Source: Myxococcus llanfairpwllgwyngyllgogerychwyrndrobwllllantysiliogogogochensis
GTDB taxonomy: Bacteria > Myxococcota > Myxococcia > Myxococcales > Myxococcaceae
Assembly: GCF_006636215.1 (NCBI RefSeq)
Contig: NZ_VIFM01000074.1
Span: 1 to 43,401, forward strand
Length of the DNA: 43,401 nt
Reading direction: 5' to 3'
Shown here: positions 1-7,788 of the stretch, in pieces
Numbering within the stretch: position 1 is the stretch's first letter
How the letters are laid out: the number at the start of each line of letters is the position of its first letter
Made by a program: the position numbers and the translations under genes
The notes under the pieces: model-generated
The model's database searches: none
Told to the model about the DNA's origin: nothing
The model's input: the letters and a program-made list of their open reading frames with translations, nothing else

Positions 1-247
1 TGGGCTCCATCAACCACTCGGTGCCCTCGCGGAAGCACCGCGCGACGCCGATGGCGGGGCTCCAGGAGTCGTGGTTCCACAACAGCGGCACGCGGAATTC
101 GTCTCCCGCCGACTTGATGGCGAGGACTCGGTCCTTGTGCCTGTCCAACGATGTGGAGGTGATGCGGAACACCGGGGCGGCGTTGGTGGCGCCGCTCACG
201 GCAGGCTTCGACTCCAGCAGCTTCTGGAATGACTTGGGCTTGGTCAT
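1..247 (-). CDS. prohead protease, N-terminal part (left prophage)
   Basis: Only the first 82 codons are in the window; the gene continues past the left edge. The translation has the start of a Caudovirus prohead protease (HK97 gp4-like): a beta-strand segment FRITSTSLDRHKD at residues 28-39, then VPLLWNHD at 53-60, where His59 is the expected catalytic histidine. The serine motif would lie outside the window. The family matures the head by cleaving the capsid delta domain and itself. The ATG at 247 directly abuts a hairpin shared by several genes of this phage. The gene follows the portal, the same order as in the right prophage (41016). Identification is from motif and position. Confidence 0.8.
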   Translation of the reverse strand, partial: MTKPKSFQKLLESKPAVSGATNAAPVFRITSTSLDRHKDRVLAIKSAGDEFRVPLLWNHDSWSPAIGVARCFREGTEWLMEP

Positions 248-264
248 GCCCCGGTAGAAGGGGC
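248..264 (-). promoter_or_regulatory. start-codon hairpin with TTCT loop (protease)
   Basis: On the minus strand a 5-bp stem (GCCCC/GGGGC) with a 7-nt loop starting TTCT lies between the portal stop and the protease ATG, and its 3' arm touches the ATG. There is no ordinary Shine-Dalgarno at normal spacing. It is one of a family of at least six in this phage. Confidence 0.6.
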
Positions 265-268
265 GGCG

Positions 269-1630
269 CTACACGCGCCCCTCCTCGCCCGTCCTGTCGC
301 GCGGGGGCTCCGGCGTGGCGTTGGCGGCGGCGCTCTCCACGGTGTTGCCGCCACCGCCCTGGCCCGGCAGCGTCGGCCCGAGCACTCCCTCCAGCTCCGG
401 CAGCGCCTGACGCCCGGCCAGCTCGCGCGCTTCGTTCTGCGTAAAGGCCGGGGTGATGGGCGTCGTCATCGCGCGGAAAACCCTCTCCCATTCCTGCGGG
501 CGCGGGTCCTCGTAGTCGAGGATGACATCCGCGTCGACGAGCGGCACCAGGCGGTGCTGGAACCAGGAGAGGAGGAACTCCAGGCGCGGGGCCACGGCAT
601 ACTCGGCAAGGTGGTACTTCGCTGCCTCGGACGTGCTCCGGTTGCTGGAGGCCGTGTCGCCCAGCAACTCGGGCGGCACGTTGTACGTCTGGCGCACGTA
701 GGAGCGCAGGCCCTTCGCCAGCTCGTCCGCCTGCAGCTCGCGGTAGTTGACGGCAATCTGCGCGAGAGAAACACCGCCAGGGGCGAACCACACCTTGCCC
801 GCGTTCTCTGGGCCCTTGTGCTCTTCCTTGAAACGCTTCTCCAGGTCCTCGGCGGCCTCCTCGCCCTCGAAGCTGTCGCGCTTCGAGTCGACGCCCACCA
901 CCGCAGCCGGGATGCCGCCGCGCTCGAAGGTGGCCTTCGCCGCGCGGTCAATGGCCTCCATCGTGTCGAGCTGGTCCCCCAGCGCCATGCCCCGCCCGGT
1001 GCCGCGTCCCAGGGGATTCTCGGGGTCGAGGTGCTTGAGCCAGAGCATGTGCGCGGCCGCCACGTGCCCATGGAAGAGGCCATACGAGACAGCGAAGAAT
1101 GGGGCGCCGGGCTGGGGCGTCTGGAGCACGCAGTGCGGCGGCACCGCCTCCCAGCCGACGGGCCGGCCGTTCTCTCCGAGCCGAAGCCACAAGAACGCCT
1201 CTCCCACCAGGTCCAGGTGCAGCTGCGCGAGCTTGCGCAGCTCCCGGCCAGGGAACTCAGGGTGAGGCGACTCCAGCAGCCGGAGTATCTCGTGGGCCGG
1301 CAACTCCACCAGCTCGCCGGCCTCGGTCCCCTCCTCCAGCGCCCTGCGCCGCTCGGCCTTGACGGTAGACCTCCACCGCGGGTCCCCGTGCCAGCGCTTC
1401 GCGTCGCCATGCGCGACGCGCTTGTAGGCCTTCCAGCGGGGCGTTGCGACGGCGTCCGCCACCGTGTCCACCACGGCGCCGAGCCAGCCGTTCTCACGGT
1501 AGGCTGCGAGGACGGCGCGGCTGCCCCGGCGCGGTGAGAAGCTGACGACGGGCAGGGCGTAGACGAGAGGCCCGGAGTGGGTGGGCAGCAGGCCCACGGC
1601 TTTCAGGGCACGGCGGAAGAGAGAGGCCAT
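269..1630 (-). CDS. phage portal protein (left prophage)
   Basis: This 453-aa protein is the portal, the dodecameric ring at the head vertex through which DNA is packaged. The N-terminus (NGWLGAVVDTVADAV) aligns with the right-hand portal (MPWLGTIVDTVGDAF). Other shared blocks are the PPELLGDTASSNRST segment (right: PPEIVGDVTSSNKAT) and the C-terminal ILDYEDP/LLSYDSP region, all typical of HK97-family portals. I chose the ATG at 1630 over an in-frame start ten codons upstream because translation from the upstream start would run through the conserved start-codon hairpin. It lies between the terminase block and the protease. Unusually, it is separated from terL by an inserted membrane-protein gene. 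Confidence 0.9.
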   Translation of the reverse strand: MASLFRRALKAVGLLPTHSGPLVYALPVVSFSPRRGSRAVLAAYRENGWLGAVVDTVADAVATPRWKAYKRVAHGDAKRWHGDPRWRSTVKAERRRALEEGTEAGELVELPAHEILRLLESPHPEFPGRELRKLAQLHLDLVGEAFLWLRLGENGRPVGWEAVPPHCVLQTPQPGAPFFAVSYGLFHGHVAAAHMLWLKHLDPENPLGRGTGRGMALGDQLDTMEAIDRAAKATFERGGIPAAVVGVDSKRDSFEGEEAAEDLEKRFKEEHKGPENAGKVWFAPGGVSLAQIAVNYRELQADELAKGLRSYVRQTYNVPPELLGDTASSNRSTSEAAKYHLAEYAVAPRLEFLLSWFQHRLVPLVDADVILDYEDPRPQEWERVFRAMTTPITPAFTQNEARELAGRQALPELEGVLGPTLPGQGGGGNTVESAAANATPEPPRDRTGEEGRV

Positions 1631-1646
1631 GCCCGGGAGAAGGGGC
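1631..1646 (-). promoter_or_regulatory. start-codon hairpin with TTCT loop (portal)
   Basis: Minus-strand GCCC/GGGC stem with a loop containing CTTCT, directly abutting the portal ATG at 1630. Same family as the copies at 248, 4915, 5477, 6524 and 7370. Confidence 0.55.
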
Positions 1647-1670
1647 GGTCGACGCCCCATCTCCTGGAGT

Positions 1671-2642
1671 TCATGTCTTAGGTGGAGATATTCGCTGAAG
1701 AAGGTCTATCGCCGTGGCGTGCGGCAATGGCTCTGCTTGGTCGATGGAGTATCCACTTGTTTGCGGTGCGAAGATGGTGCTTGCCGCCTGGGCCAGAATT
1801 ACGTCCTTCACCTTTGAGTCTGATGCGGTGCTGGCAAAGACATTGAAGGTGCTCAGTGCGAGAGCGCGATGTCTGTTGACAATGTAGTTGTGTCGACTTG
1901 TCCTGTAGTTTCTCGCGCAAAGTGAAAGCGCGTAGAACGCAACCGACAAGGCAAAGAACCTGGGGATGTATGCCAGTACTGTCAGGGGCAAGGAATTGTC
2001 AACCAAGGCGCCGGGAGGGTGAAGGCTCGCATAGATCGTAATCAACAGGACCACTGCGGCCGAGCCTGCGATACCGCCAAGCCAGCGCTGAGCGTATTCT
2101 TCGTGAATGACTGCCTCGGACGAGAAGTGGGCTGCCTGACTCGCGACGATTGCATCGATAGCATAGGCCTTTACCTCTGCGAGTATTCGATCTCCTTCTG
2201 CCTTTGCGGCCTTTATTGACGCAAGCTCGACATGCGCTTGATTGGCGGCTTCACCTGTGCTTGTTAGAAGGGCAAGGGCGAGATGTGGCGCAGTCGATGT
2301 ATATAGATCGTCGTACGCCTTTGAGATGGCAGTGACTGTTGTGTCGCGAAGCCTGGTGTCGAGGGCTCTTCTGTCGTTGTAGCTGGTTGCTGCCGTGAGA
2401 TTGTTTAGCAGTGTGCTGGTGTGCCCCATGATCGGATTGAGAACTGTAAGTGGGACTGTGCTGAGTTGGACGTTCGCCAATAACTTCAATAGCTCAAGTG
2501 ATGCAGCTACGTACGCGTCCATGAAGGGTAGAGCGCCGCCATCCTGTCGCGCACTGCCAATTATTCTAGCTGCGTCGAGTGTTGAGACTGTTTGTGCGGT
2601 GTCGCATATCTGCTTGCTTCTGTTGTCTTGGTCTGTGCGCAT
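1671..2642 (-). CDS. two-TM membrane protein inserted between terL and portal
   Basis: This 323-aa protein has an alpha-helical N-terminal half (residues 40-185), two predicted membrane segments (about 188-207 and 218-242) and a soluble C-terminal tail with N, HN, N-RHR and F-V-F positions that look conserved in character (NYRTSRHNYIVNRHRALALSTF begins near 245). Base composition and codon use are AT-richer than the flanking terL and portal. In the right prophage terL and portal are 8 bp apart, so this is an insertion in the late operon, in the same orientation. I cannot name the family. A prophage-encoded membrane protein in this position could be a moron acting on the host surface or on superinfecting phages; that is inference. 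No catalytic motif is visible. Confidence 0.7.
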   Translation of the reverse strand: MRTDQDNRSKQICDTAQTVSTLDAARIIGSARQDGGALPFMDAYVAASLELLKLLANVQLSTVPLTVLNPIMGHTSTLLNNLTAATSYNDRRALDTRLRDTTVTAISKAYDDLYTSTAPHLALALLTSTGEAANQAHVELASIKAAKAEGDRILAEVKAYAIDAIVASQAAHFSSEAVIHEEYAQRWLGGIAGSAAVVLLITIYASLHPPGALVDNSLPLTVLAYIPRFFALSVAFYALSLCARNYRTSRHNYIVNRHRALALSTFNVFASTASDSKVKDVILAQAASTIFAPQTSGYSIDQAEPLPHATAIDLLQRISPPKT

Positions 2643-2750
2643 GTGGGCGGTGTGCCTTCTGTTGGGTGGGTTTTGATCTGCACTCTTTGTTTTAGTCTGG
2701 TGACTAGGTAATTTGGCTCGTTATGCCCACGCGCTTGCCAGTTCTTGATG

Positions 2751-2761
2751 GTCACCTCCTT
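2751..2761 (-). promoter_or_regulatory. orphan strong Shine-Dalgarno after terL
   Basis: On the minus strand AAGGAGGTGAC overlaps the terL stop codon, an almost perfect anti-SD match. The next codons (ATC AAG AAC TGG) lack an ATG at proper spacing, and the reading frame is not convincing. It looks like the ribosome-binding site of the gene that followed terL before the membrane-protein gene was inserted. Confidence 0.45.
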
Positions 2762-4301
2762 ATTCGGCTTCTTCATTATAATCGATAGAGTTTGTTGTGG
2801 AGCCCAGTTCTGTACGGCCCATTGCGCCCGCGTTCTTTCGCCGCCGCACCACCCAAAGATAGATGGGCCAGCACATGGCGTCCACGCGGTCATCCCGTGC
2901 GTGGCCGCCTTCCTGGCCGGTGAATTTCGCGAGCTGCTCCTCGAGCTTCGGGTGCTTACCCACCATGTGGACCAGTCCCGCTTCCGCGAGCATGGACACC
3001 GGGGCCGCGCGCTCGGCCTTGGACTGGCGCGCCCGCTCCGTCTTCACCTTCACCTTGGCCGCTTGGTGAATGGTGTGCTTCACCATGCTGCCTCCGGTGT
3101 TCGTCTCGGCAAACACCCACGCCTTTGGCCGGCCGCGTGCGTCCTTGCGCGCGAAGGGCTCCCAGTAGCGCAGGGCCTCGACAGCCTTCTTCGCCCAGGC
3201 GCTCGGCTCCGGGCTTCTTAGCGAGAGGTCCGCCAGCACATAGACGTGGTCGAGGCCGTCTGTCTCTTCGCGCACGCCCACCACGACGATGCCGTGCATG
3301 TCCGCGTTGCGCTTCTCCCCGGTGGCGGGGTCCACGCTCACGACGATGAAGTCAAACACCGCAGGCCGCGCCTTGGGCGCCACGTGATACCTGCGCCAGT
3401 CCACCTTTCGAAACAGCGCCGGGTCCAGGTCGAAGACGAGTTCTCCGAGGTACTCGCGCCGGCCGATGGAGGAGCCGGTCGCGGCGGCCCTCGCCTGGCG
3501 GATGTAGGCCGCGTCGAGGTTGGCCGCGTTGTCGAACGTCGAGGAGCGCGACAACACCAGCCCCTCTCTGTCCTTCAGGATGGCGCGAAAGAGCTGGGTG
3601 GGCGCGGGCGTGGTGGTGATGACCTTGCGCGAGGAGAGCCCCAGCTCTCGCATCCGCGTGGACGTGCCGCGTCCGACGCGGCAGCACTCCTCGTAGACGC
3701 CCTCGGGGTCTTTGTCCCAGGCCACGATTTCATCCAGCCACTCGAAGGTGTACCCGTACCCGCGGAACTTGTTCGCCTTCGCGGCAGGCAGGTAGTCCGC
3801 CACCACTCCGTTGGGGAAGATGAGCTGCTTCTTCGACTTTCGGTGCTCCGGTTTGAACCAGGGCGGCGCCAGGGTGAGGATGCCGCTGGGCCCCTCGAGC
3901 TGGTTCTTCTGAATCTCCGTGTACGTGGGGCCAACGATGAGGATTCGCGCGCCCGGGTCCTGGCGAGCCTCGCGGATGACGGAGGCGGCGCCCGCGTGCG
4001 TCTTGCCGGCACCGCGTCCACCCAAGAGGAACCAGACGCGCCACTGCGCCAGTGACGTGTCCACCAGGTCGGGTGGCTGCTGCATCGGGCGCAGGCTGAA
4101 CTGGGGCTCGTAGTGGAGCGTGAGCAGTTCCTGGGGTGTCAGCTCGAGCCGCCCCGCGAACCCGTGGACTGCGCCGAAGCGCTCGCGCAGCTTGAGCGCC
4201 AGCCGGTCCAGCCGCGAGTAGCGGCCGTGCGTCTCCGGCCGGAGGATGGGGAGGCCCTCCAGCAGATTCCCGTTGTCGACGACAGCCTTACTCGTCGTCA
4301 T
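2760..4301 (-). CDS. terL: terminase large subunit (left prophage)
   Basis: 513-aa packaging motor. The N-terminal ATPase shows a Walker A GGRGAGKT (94-101) and a Walker B-type FEWLDE (186-191), followed by a TTTPAP coupling-type motif (229-234). The C-terminal RNase H-fold nuclease shows VSVDPATG (Asp324), an acidic Glu399 in VFAETNTGG, and DDRVDA (Asp471/Asp474). Length and architecture match the right-hand TerL (471 aa), with which it shares GPSGILTLAPPWF-like and ETNTGG-like blocks. The start overlaps the end of terS by 14 bp, so the two are translationally coupled. It pumps DNA into the prohead at the portal and cuts the concatemer. Confidence 0.95.
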   Translation of the reverse strand: MTTSKAVVDNGNLLEGLPILRPETHGRYSRLDRLALKLRERFGAVHGFAGRLELTPQELLTLHYEPQFSLRPMQQPPDLVDTSLAQWRVWFLLGGRGAGKTHAGAASVIREARQDPGARILIVGPTYTEIQKNQLEGPSGILTLAPPWFKPEHRKSKKQLIFPNGVVADYLPAAKANKFRGYGYTFEWLDEIVAWDKDPEGVYEECCRVGRGTSTRMRELGLSSRKVITTTPAPTQLFRAILKDREGLVLSRSSTFDNAANLDAAYIRQARAAATGSSIGRREYLGELVFDLDPALFRKVDWRRYHVAPKARPAVFDFIVVSVDPATGEKRNADMHGIVVVGVREETDGLDHVYVLADLSLRSPEPSAWAKKAVEALRYWEPFARKDARGRPKAWVFAETNTGGSMVKHTIHQAAKVKVKTERARQSKAERAAPVSMLAEAGLVHMVGKHPKLEEQLAKFTGQEGGHARDDRVDAMCWPIYLWVVRRRKNAGAMGRTELGSTTNSIDYNEEAE

Positions 4302-4914
4302 CGTCGGCCTCCCTCTTCGTAGGGGACTCCTCGCCGCTGGCGCCCGGCGACTCCACGGACGGCTCGGCGGCCTCCACCTCGGCGGCGGGCACTGCCGATG
4401 TGTCGGAGAGGAAGCGCTCCAGCCTCTCGGTGAGGGAGCGCACTGCGTCCTCGGGCTTCACCAGTTCGAAGGGCCCCTGGCCATCGCTCGACTCTGCCGC
4501 CTCGCGCACCGCGCGGAACTCCCGGTCCGCGACGCCCAGGCGCCAGCGCAGGGCCTTGTCGTTCATCGTCTTGTCGCGGATGGCCTCGTCCACCGCGGAG
4601 AGCAGGCCGGCCTGGTACTCGGCCTCGGCGCGGTCGACCTCCTGGACGAACTCGGTATAGCGGCTGCGCTTGCCGGCCTCGATGGCCTCGCGCCCGCGCC
4701 GCAACCAGTTCTCCAGTCGCTTTGGGCTGGTGCCAGCGAGGGAGGCCGCGAGCCGGCGCGTGCGGCCCTTGCGCAGCTCAGCCACCAGCGCCGTCTGGAG
4801 GGCGTACGTCAACGACGTGGCCGGCCCGCTGAACTTCGAGGGCCGGCCACGCTTCTTCTTCGGGGGCCGTCCGGTGGGGGGCGCGGCCGGGTCGTAGCCG
4901 CGGGGTGGGGACAT
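4288..4914 (-). CDS. terS: terminase small subunit (left prophage)
   Basis: 208-aa DNA-recognition subunit. A basic N-terminus (RPPKKKRGRPSKFSG, 16-30) precedes a helix-turn-helix-like segment (LAASLAGTSPKRLENWLRRG, about 55-74) and a helical region with DRAEAEYQ, a block also found in the right-hand TerS (NRAEAEFMQ). The C-terminal tail is acidic (DDDDE). It binds the packaging site and delivers it to TerL, whose gene overlaps by 14 bp. The ATG at 4914 sits directly after a TTCT-loop hairpin. Confidence 0.85.
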   Translation of the reverse strand: MSPPRGYDPAAPPTGRPPKKKRGRPSKFSGPATSLTYALQTALVAELRKGRTRRLAASLAGTSPKRLENWLRRGREAIEAGKRSRYTEFVQEVDRAEAEYQAGLLSAVDEAIRDKTMNDKALRWRLGVADREFRAVREAAESSDGQGPFELVKPEDAVRSLTERLERFLSDTSAVPAAEVEAAEPSVESPGASGEESPTKREADDDDE

Positions 4915-4931
4915 GCCCCGTCAGAAGGGGC
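4915..4931 (-). promoter_or_regulatory. start-codon hairpin with TTCT loop (terS)
   Basis: Minus-strand GCCCC/GGGGC stem with a 7-nt TTCTGAC loop between the upstream stop (4937) and the terS ATG, touching the ATG. Confidence 0.6.
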
Positions 4932-4936
4932 GGCGA

Positions 4937-5476
4937 CTACTTGCCGCGCGCGAGATGCTCGGCGCGCTCGACCATGGCCAGCGTCGCCTGGACGGCCCGC
5001 TGGCGCGTCGCCGCGTCAGCCCAACTGTCCACCCCGGTGAGGACTCCAAGGACACTACTGGCCGCGTTGATGGCGGCGGCGAGGTCCCCCAGGGTGACGA
5101 TGCCGGCGACGCGCTCTGCGAGCGCCAGCGTCTTCGCGAACCGCTCGTCGAGTTGGTCCAGCTTCCCGGTGACGTCGCTCGCGTTGAGGGTGAGGTCGAG
5201 GTGGACGTCGCCGAGCTTGTGCCGGGGCGCCGCCTCGGTGCTCTCCGGGTTCTCCGCAGCATCGGCCGGTGACGACTCCGGCACGAGGAGAGAGACGCCG
5301 GCGAGGACGGGGATGGCCGCCACCAGCCCGCGCAGGATGGCCGGGGCCTCGGCCGGGGCGCAGACCACGGAGAGGTGTTGCCCGCCCCCGTGGGAGGACA
5401 GGGACAGGACGGACTCGCCCGCGAGCTGCTCGGGCGTGGGGGACTGCGACTCGACGGCGGGGGTGGTCTTGGTCAT
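4937..5476 (-). CDS. hypothetical protein upstream of terS
   Basis: A 179-aa protein, unrecognised. The N-terminal region (1-30) is polar. A hydrophobic stretch lies near 46-65 (ILRGLVAAIPVLAGVSLLV), followed by a Ser/Pro/Glu-rich linker and a helical C-terminal half with a LDQLDERFAKTLALAERVAG amphipathic helix. It is the first gene of the leftward late operon, 5' of terS, and may be a head or packaging accessory. The ATG at 5476 is preferred over an in-frame extension to 5704 because the start hairpin family sits just upstream of 5476 and the extension is intergenic in character. Confidence 0.7.
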   Translation of the reverse strand: MTKTTPAVESQSPTPEQLAGESVLSLSSHGGGQHLSVVCAPAEAPAILRGLVAAIPVLAGVSLLVPESSPADAAENPESTEAAPRHKLGDVHLDLTLNASDVTGKLDQLDERFAKTLALAERVAGIVTLGDLAAAINAASSVLGVLTGVDSWADAATRQRAVQATLAMVERAEHLARGK

Positions 5477-5493
5477 GCCCTCGCAGAAGGGGC
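5477..5493 (-). promoter_or_regulatory. start-codon hairpin with TTCT loop (179-aa gene)
   Basis: Minus-strand GCCC/GGGC stem with a loop containing CTTCT, directly before the ATG at 5476. Confidence 0.5.
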
Positions 5494-5616
5494 GCCAGCG
5501 GGCCGCCACGCGATGCGAAAGCCGAGGGCGCCCCCGCCACGGCCGAACTCCCAGGACGCGCCAGCGGGCCGCCCAGGAACTGAGGGGCCCAAAAAATGGG
5601 GGGTCTACCCTCAGTT
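5492..5616. repeat. direct and inverted repeats in the divergent region upstream of terS
   Basis: The 5477-5843 interval has no convincing gene. It holds a 16-bp direct repeat (5492-5507 and 5558-5573, GCGCCAGCGGGCCGCC) and a 9-bp perfect inverted repeat (AACTGAGGG at 5578-5586, CCCTCAGTT at 5608-5616) around an A6 and a G6 tract. Being upstream of terS and between divergent operons, it could hold the late promoter, an operator or the packaging site. I see nothing further in 5617-5843. Confidence 0.5.
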
Positions 5617-5843
5617 CTCCCTCGAAGAAATGCGGATAAATCCGTGACGCGAGATTGTGGGGCGCCGAGCAATCCAAAATTAGGGGTACATGTGGGTTTC
5701 CCACCCCAGGGGAGTCACGCCTACATTCAACCCCACTGGAACTTCCCGTGTCTGTCCTACATGGGAGCCATGCAGGCTGTCCTGTTCAGCTGAATGCCTC
5801 CTCCGCGAATGCCTGTACGCTGCAAGCCATCAAGGGGGCCTGA

Positions 5844-6476
5844 TTGGATCCAAGCGCGATGTCTGCAGCTGCGGCGAAGTTGGCCGCGAGCTTTGGCGTC
5901 AAGAAGTTGCTCTCGTTCTCGACCCAGGCTCGATTCGATGTGGCACTGCAAAAGATGGTTGCCGATACGGTCTTCGAACTCGAGGCTTCCTTCGTCAAGG
6001 TCTGCGAGCGGCTCGCATCGCTTGAGGGAAGCGTTGCCTCGACGGAAACGCCGCGTCAACCGCCCATCACAGAGGAACAGTTCGCCGCGCTGTTCGCACG
6101 ACTGTTCCCCGAGGCGCTGTACTCGGCGACCCAGGAGCGGCGGCGACTGATGACATCCGCGATTGCGGGCCTCATCGTTCCGAACCTCGCGCTGGAAGAG
6201 AAGTCACGGGTGGTCCGAGCCCTCGCCGCGCTTGAGCCGAGTGATGTCGTCCATCTCCGAGTGTTCGTACTGGGGGACAGGGCTGCGAATGACGACATTC
6301 GCAGGTGGCGACAACTCGGCAGAGGCGGGGATTTCTCACAGGTTGCCTTGGAGAACGCGGGCTGCCTCGTCCATGTGGACGGGATTGGGCAAGCTGGCTA
6401 CGTCGCGACGGCACTGGGCAAAGCAGTCGTGAAGCATCTTGAGGGGTGGGCACCAACAGCAGATGTAGCGGCCTGA
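5844..6476 (+). CDS. hypothetical protein, first gene of rightward block
   Basis: A 210-aa soluble, mostly helical protein with no signal peptide or membrane segment. Residues 20-60 form a long amphipathic helix (LQKMVADTVFELEASFVKVC). The C-terminal half (LRVFVLGDRAANDDIRRW, then GQAGYVATALGKAVVKHLEGW) resembles a winged-helix-like end. I do not recognise the family. The TTG at 5844 has a well-placed AAGGGGG five bases upstream; an ATG at 5859 is the alternative. It is divergent from the late operon and somewhat less GC-biased than the phage core, so it could be a cargo gene. Confidence 0.65.
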   Translation: MDPSAMSAAAAKLAASFGVKKLLSFSTQARFDVALQKMVADTVFELEASFVKVCERLASLEGSVASTETPRQPPITEEQFAALFARLFPEALYSATQERRRLMTSAIAGLIVPNLALEEKSRVVRALAALEPSDVVHLRVFVLGDRAANDDIRRWRQLGRGGDFSQVALENAGCLVHVDGIGQAGYVATALGKAVVKHLEGWAPTADVAA

Positions 6477-6523
6477 CATCTCTTTGGTGATGCGCAGTCG
6501 CACCGCACTAGCCCGTTGTTTCG

Positions 6524-6538
6524 CCCCTTCTGCCGGGT
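6524..6538 (+). promoter_or_regulatory. start-codon hairpin family copy (57-aa gene)
   Basis: CCCC-TTCTGCC-GGGT immediately before the ATG at 6539. The stem is shorter (CCC/GGG) but the sequence and position match the family. Confidence 0.45.
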
Positions 6539-6712
6539 ATGGCCAAGACCACGGAACAGAAGCTCGCCCGTCGGCTCCAGGAGAAGACTGGCGCCTCGTA
6601 CAACACGTGCCTCAACCACACGCGCGCGGTCCGCCCGTCGGTGGCCGATGGCCCGGACTACGTGGAGCGCTGGTTCGACGCGGCACTCGGGTCCCTGAAT
6701 GCGCCTCGATGA
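6539..6712 (+). CDS. small phage protein, 57 aa
   Basis: The reading frame ATG 6539 to TGA 6712 encodes a basic N-terminal helix (KTTEQKLARRLQEKTG) followed by ASYNTCLNHTR and an acidic C-terminus with YVERWFDAALG. It is unrecognised, but small proteins with a similar 'TG-SY--CL' turn occur in phages. Support is the family start element directly upstream and clean codon bias. Confidence 0.6.
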   Translation: MAKTTEQKLARRLQEKTGASYNTCLNHTRAVRPSVADGPDYVERWFDAALGSLNAPR

Positions 6713-6880
6713 CCGCCCGGTGCGCGTCTTTGCCCGCTGGCGGTTCGCGACGCCGCGCCTCCCCGACCGCGCCGTCGTTCCAATCACCGGTCTTGGTGTA
6801 GAAATTCGAGCCTGGGCCACGCCCGACCTGCCATCTCCGTCTCACGGGCATGTGTGCTCCCCTGTCTCTCGGGCTCGCCC

Positions 6881-6896
6881 TACCACTCCGGTGGTA
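6881..6896. terminator. hairpin in the 6713-6989 gap
   Basis: Perfect 6-bp stem TACCAC/GTGGTA with a TCCG tetraloop. No T-run follows, so it is only a possible terminator or operator. The rest of the gap shows nothing. Confidence 0.3.
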
Positions 6897-6989
6897 CGCG
6901 GCAACTGTGGAAAGCCGTTGAGCAAAGGGTAGGGTGGCAAGTCGCCCGGCGCGTGACGTGTCGTGGCACTCCCCATGGAGGGGTGAAAG

Positions 6990-7322
6990 ATGACAAGCCT
7001 CAATCTGTATAGCATTGCGTATGACCTCAACGGCGAACAGACGCGCGTGAAGGACGCGCTCAAGGCGGTGGGGTTCCGCGCGACGGCGGACGGAAACTTG
7101 GGCCACGCCACCCCCCTTCCCGACACGCTGCTGTTCTTCGAGGCCAAGTCCGAAGACGCAGTCGAGGCGGCATTCGATGGGGCGATACGGGCAGCATTCC
7201 TCTCCCCGCCAATCGTCACGAAGATAGCCATCATGAAATTGGCCGCCCCACCCGTCGTGAAGGCTCGCGATGAGATACCCTTGAGGGACTTCGTGCGAGC
7301 GCTTATCGAGTCGAAGGGCTAG
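6990..7322 (+). CDS. SinR/Cas2-like small protein (first copy)
   Basis: A 110-aa protein beginning LNLYSIAYDLNG, followed by a helix (TRVKDALKAVGF), a strand with LPDTLLFFE and a second helix (EDAVEAAFDGAIRAAF), then a final strand (TKIAIMKLA). This beta-alpha-beta-beta-alpha-beta layout with an initial 'YDL' strand and 'LP-T' strand resembles the small ferredoxin-like SinR/Cas2-type family. That is a fold-level guess from the pattern. The metal-binding aspartate at the end of strand 1 (YD) is present. SD GGAGGGG precedes the ATG. A second protein of this type lies at 9870. Confidence 0.65.
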   Translation: MTSLNLYSIAYDLNGEQTRVKDALKAVGFRATADGNLGHATPLPDTLLFFEAKSEDAVEAAFDGAIRAAFLSPPIVTKIAIMKLAAPPVVKARDEIPLRDFVRALIESKG

Positions 7323-7369
7323 CCGGAGGCGGTCACGCGCCCGCGTGGGCTGTCGCCGATGGACAGCCC

Positions 7370-7386
7370 GCCCCTTCTCGCGGAGC
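7370..7386 (+). promoter_or_regulatory. start-codon hairpin with TTCT loop (lysis gene)
   Basis: GCCCC-TTCTCGC-GGAGC directly before the ATG at 7387: a five-position stem with one C/A mismatch. Same family as 248 and 4915. Confidence 0.5.
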
Positions 7387-7776
7387 ATGACCCCCTCGAT
7401 TGAGACCGCCATCTTCGCCCTCGCGGTCAGCCAGCTCCTGGTGCCGCTCCTCAACGGCATGCTGGCGCGCCGGCAGGTGAAGCATGAGCAGGCCGCCGAC
7501 CAGGTGCCCCTCCTGGTGCAGAGGGTGGAGGCCATCGGCGCCGACGTGAAGGAAATCAAGACGGAGCTGCGCGTGGTGCGCGAGCACGACGCGGAGCTTC
7601 GCCTGGTGGACCAGCGCCTGCGCGGGCTGGAGTCCTGGCAGGGCGAGGCCCGGCCCCAGCTCGGCCAGCTCACCAACAACGTCCACGTGCTGATGGGCGA
7701 GCGCGGGGCACGGCAGCAGCTCCAGCGCGCCGCGAACCTCGTGGTGGCTGCTGGTGGCGAGCGCTCCGACACCTGA
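7387..7776 (+). CDS. membrane-anchored coiled-coil protein (lysis region)
   Basis: A 129-aa protein with an N-terminal membrane segment (about 5-22, IETAIFALAVSQLLVPLL), a short basic stretch (ARRQVKHEQ) and a long coiled coil (40-100) with heptad-like Leu/Val spacing (VQRVEAIGADVKEIKTELRV). It sits at the head of the lysis cassette, before the peptidase and holin-like genes. It could be a spanin-like or holin-accessory protein; the sequence does not decide. The ATG at 7387 is preferred over an upstream in-frame start because of the start hairpin. Confidence 0.65.
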   Translation: MTPSIETAIFALAVSQLLVPLLNGMLARRQVKHEQAADQVPLLVQRVEAIGADVKEIKTELRVVREHDAELRLVDQRLRGLESWQGEARPQLGQLTNNVHVLMGERGARQQLQRAANLVVAAGGERSDT

Positions 7777-7788
7777 TGCGCGCCCCTT

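Noticed and set aside
6612..7772. 386-aa minus-strand frame
   Set aside because: Lies opposite three plus-strand genes with good RBSs and has low-complexity Arg/Ser content.
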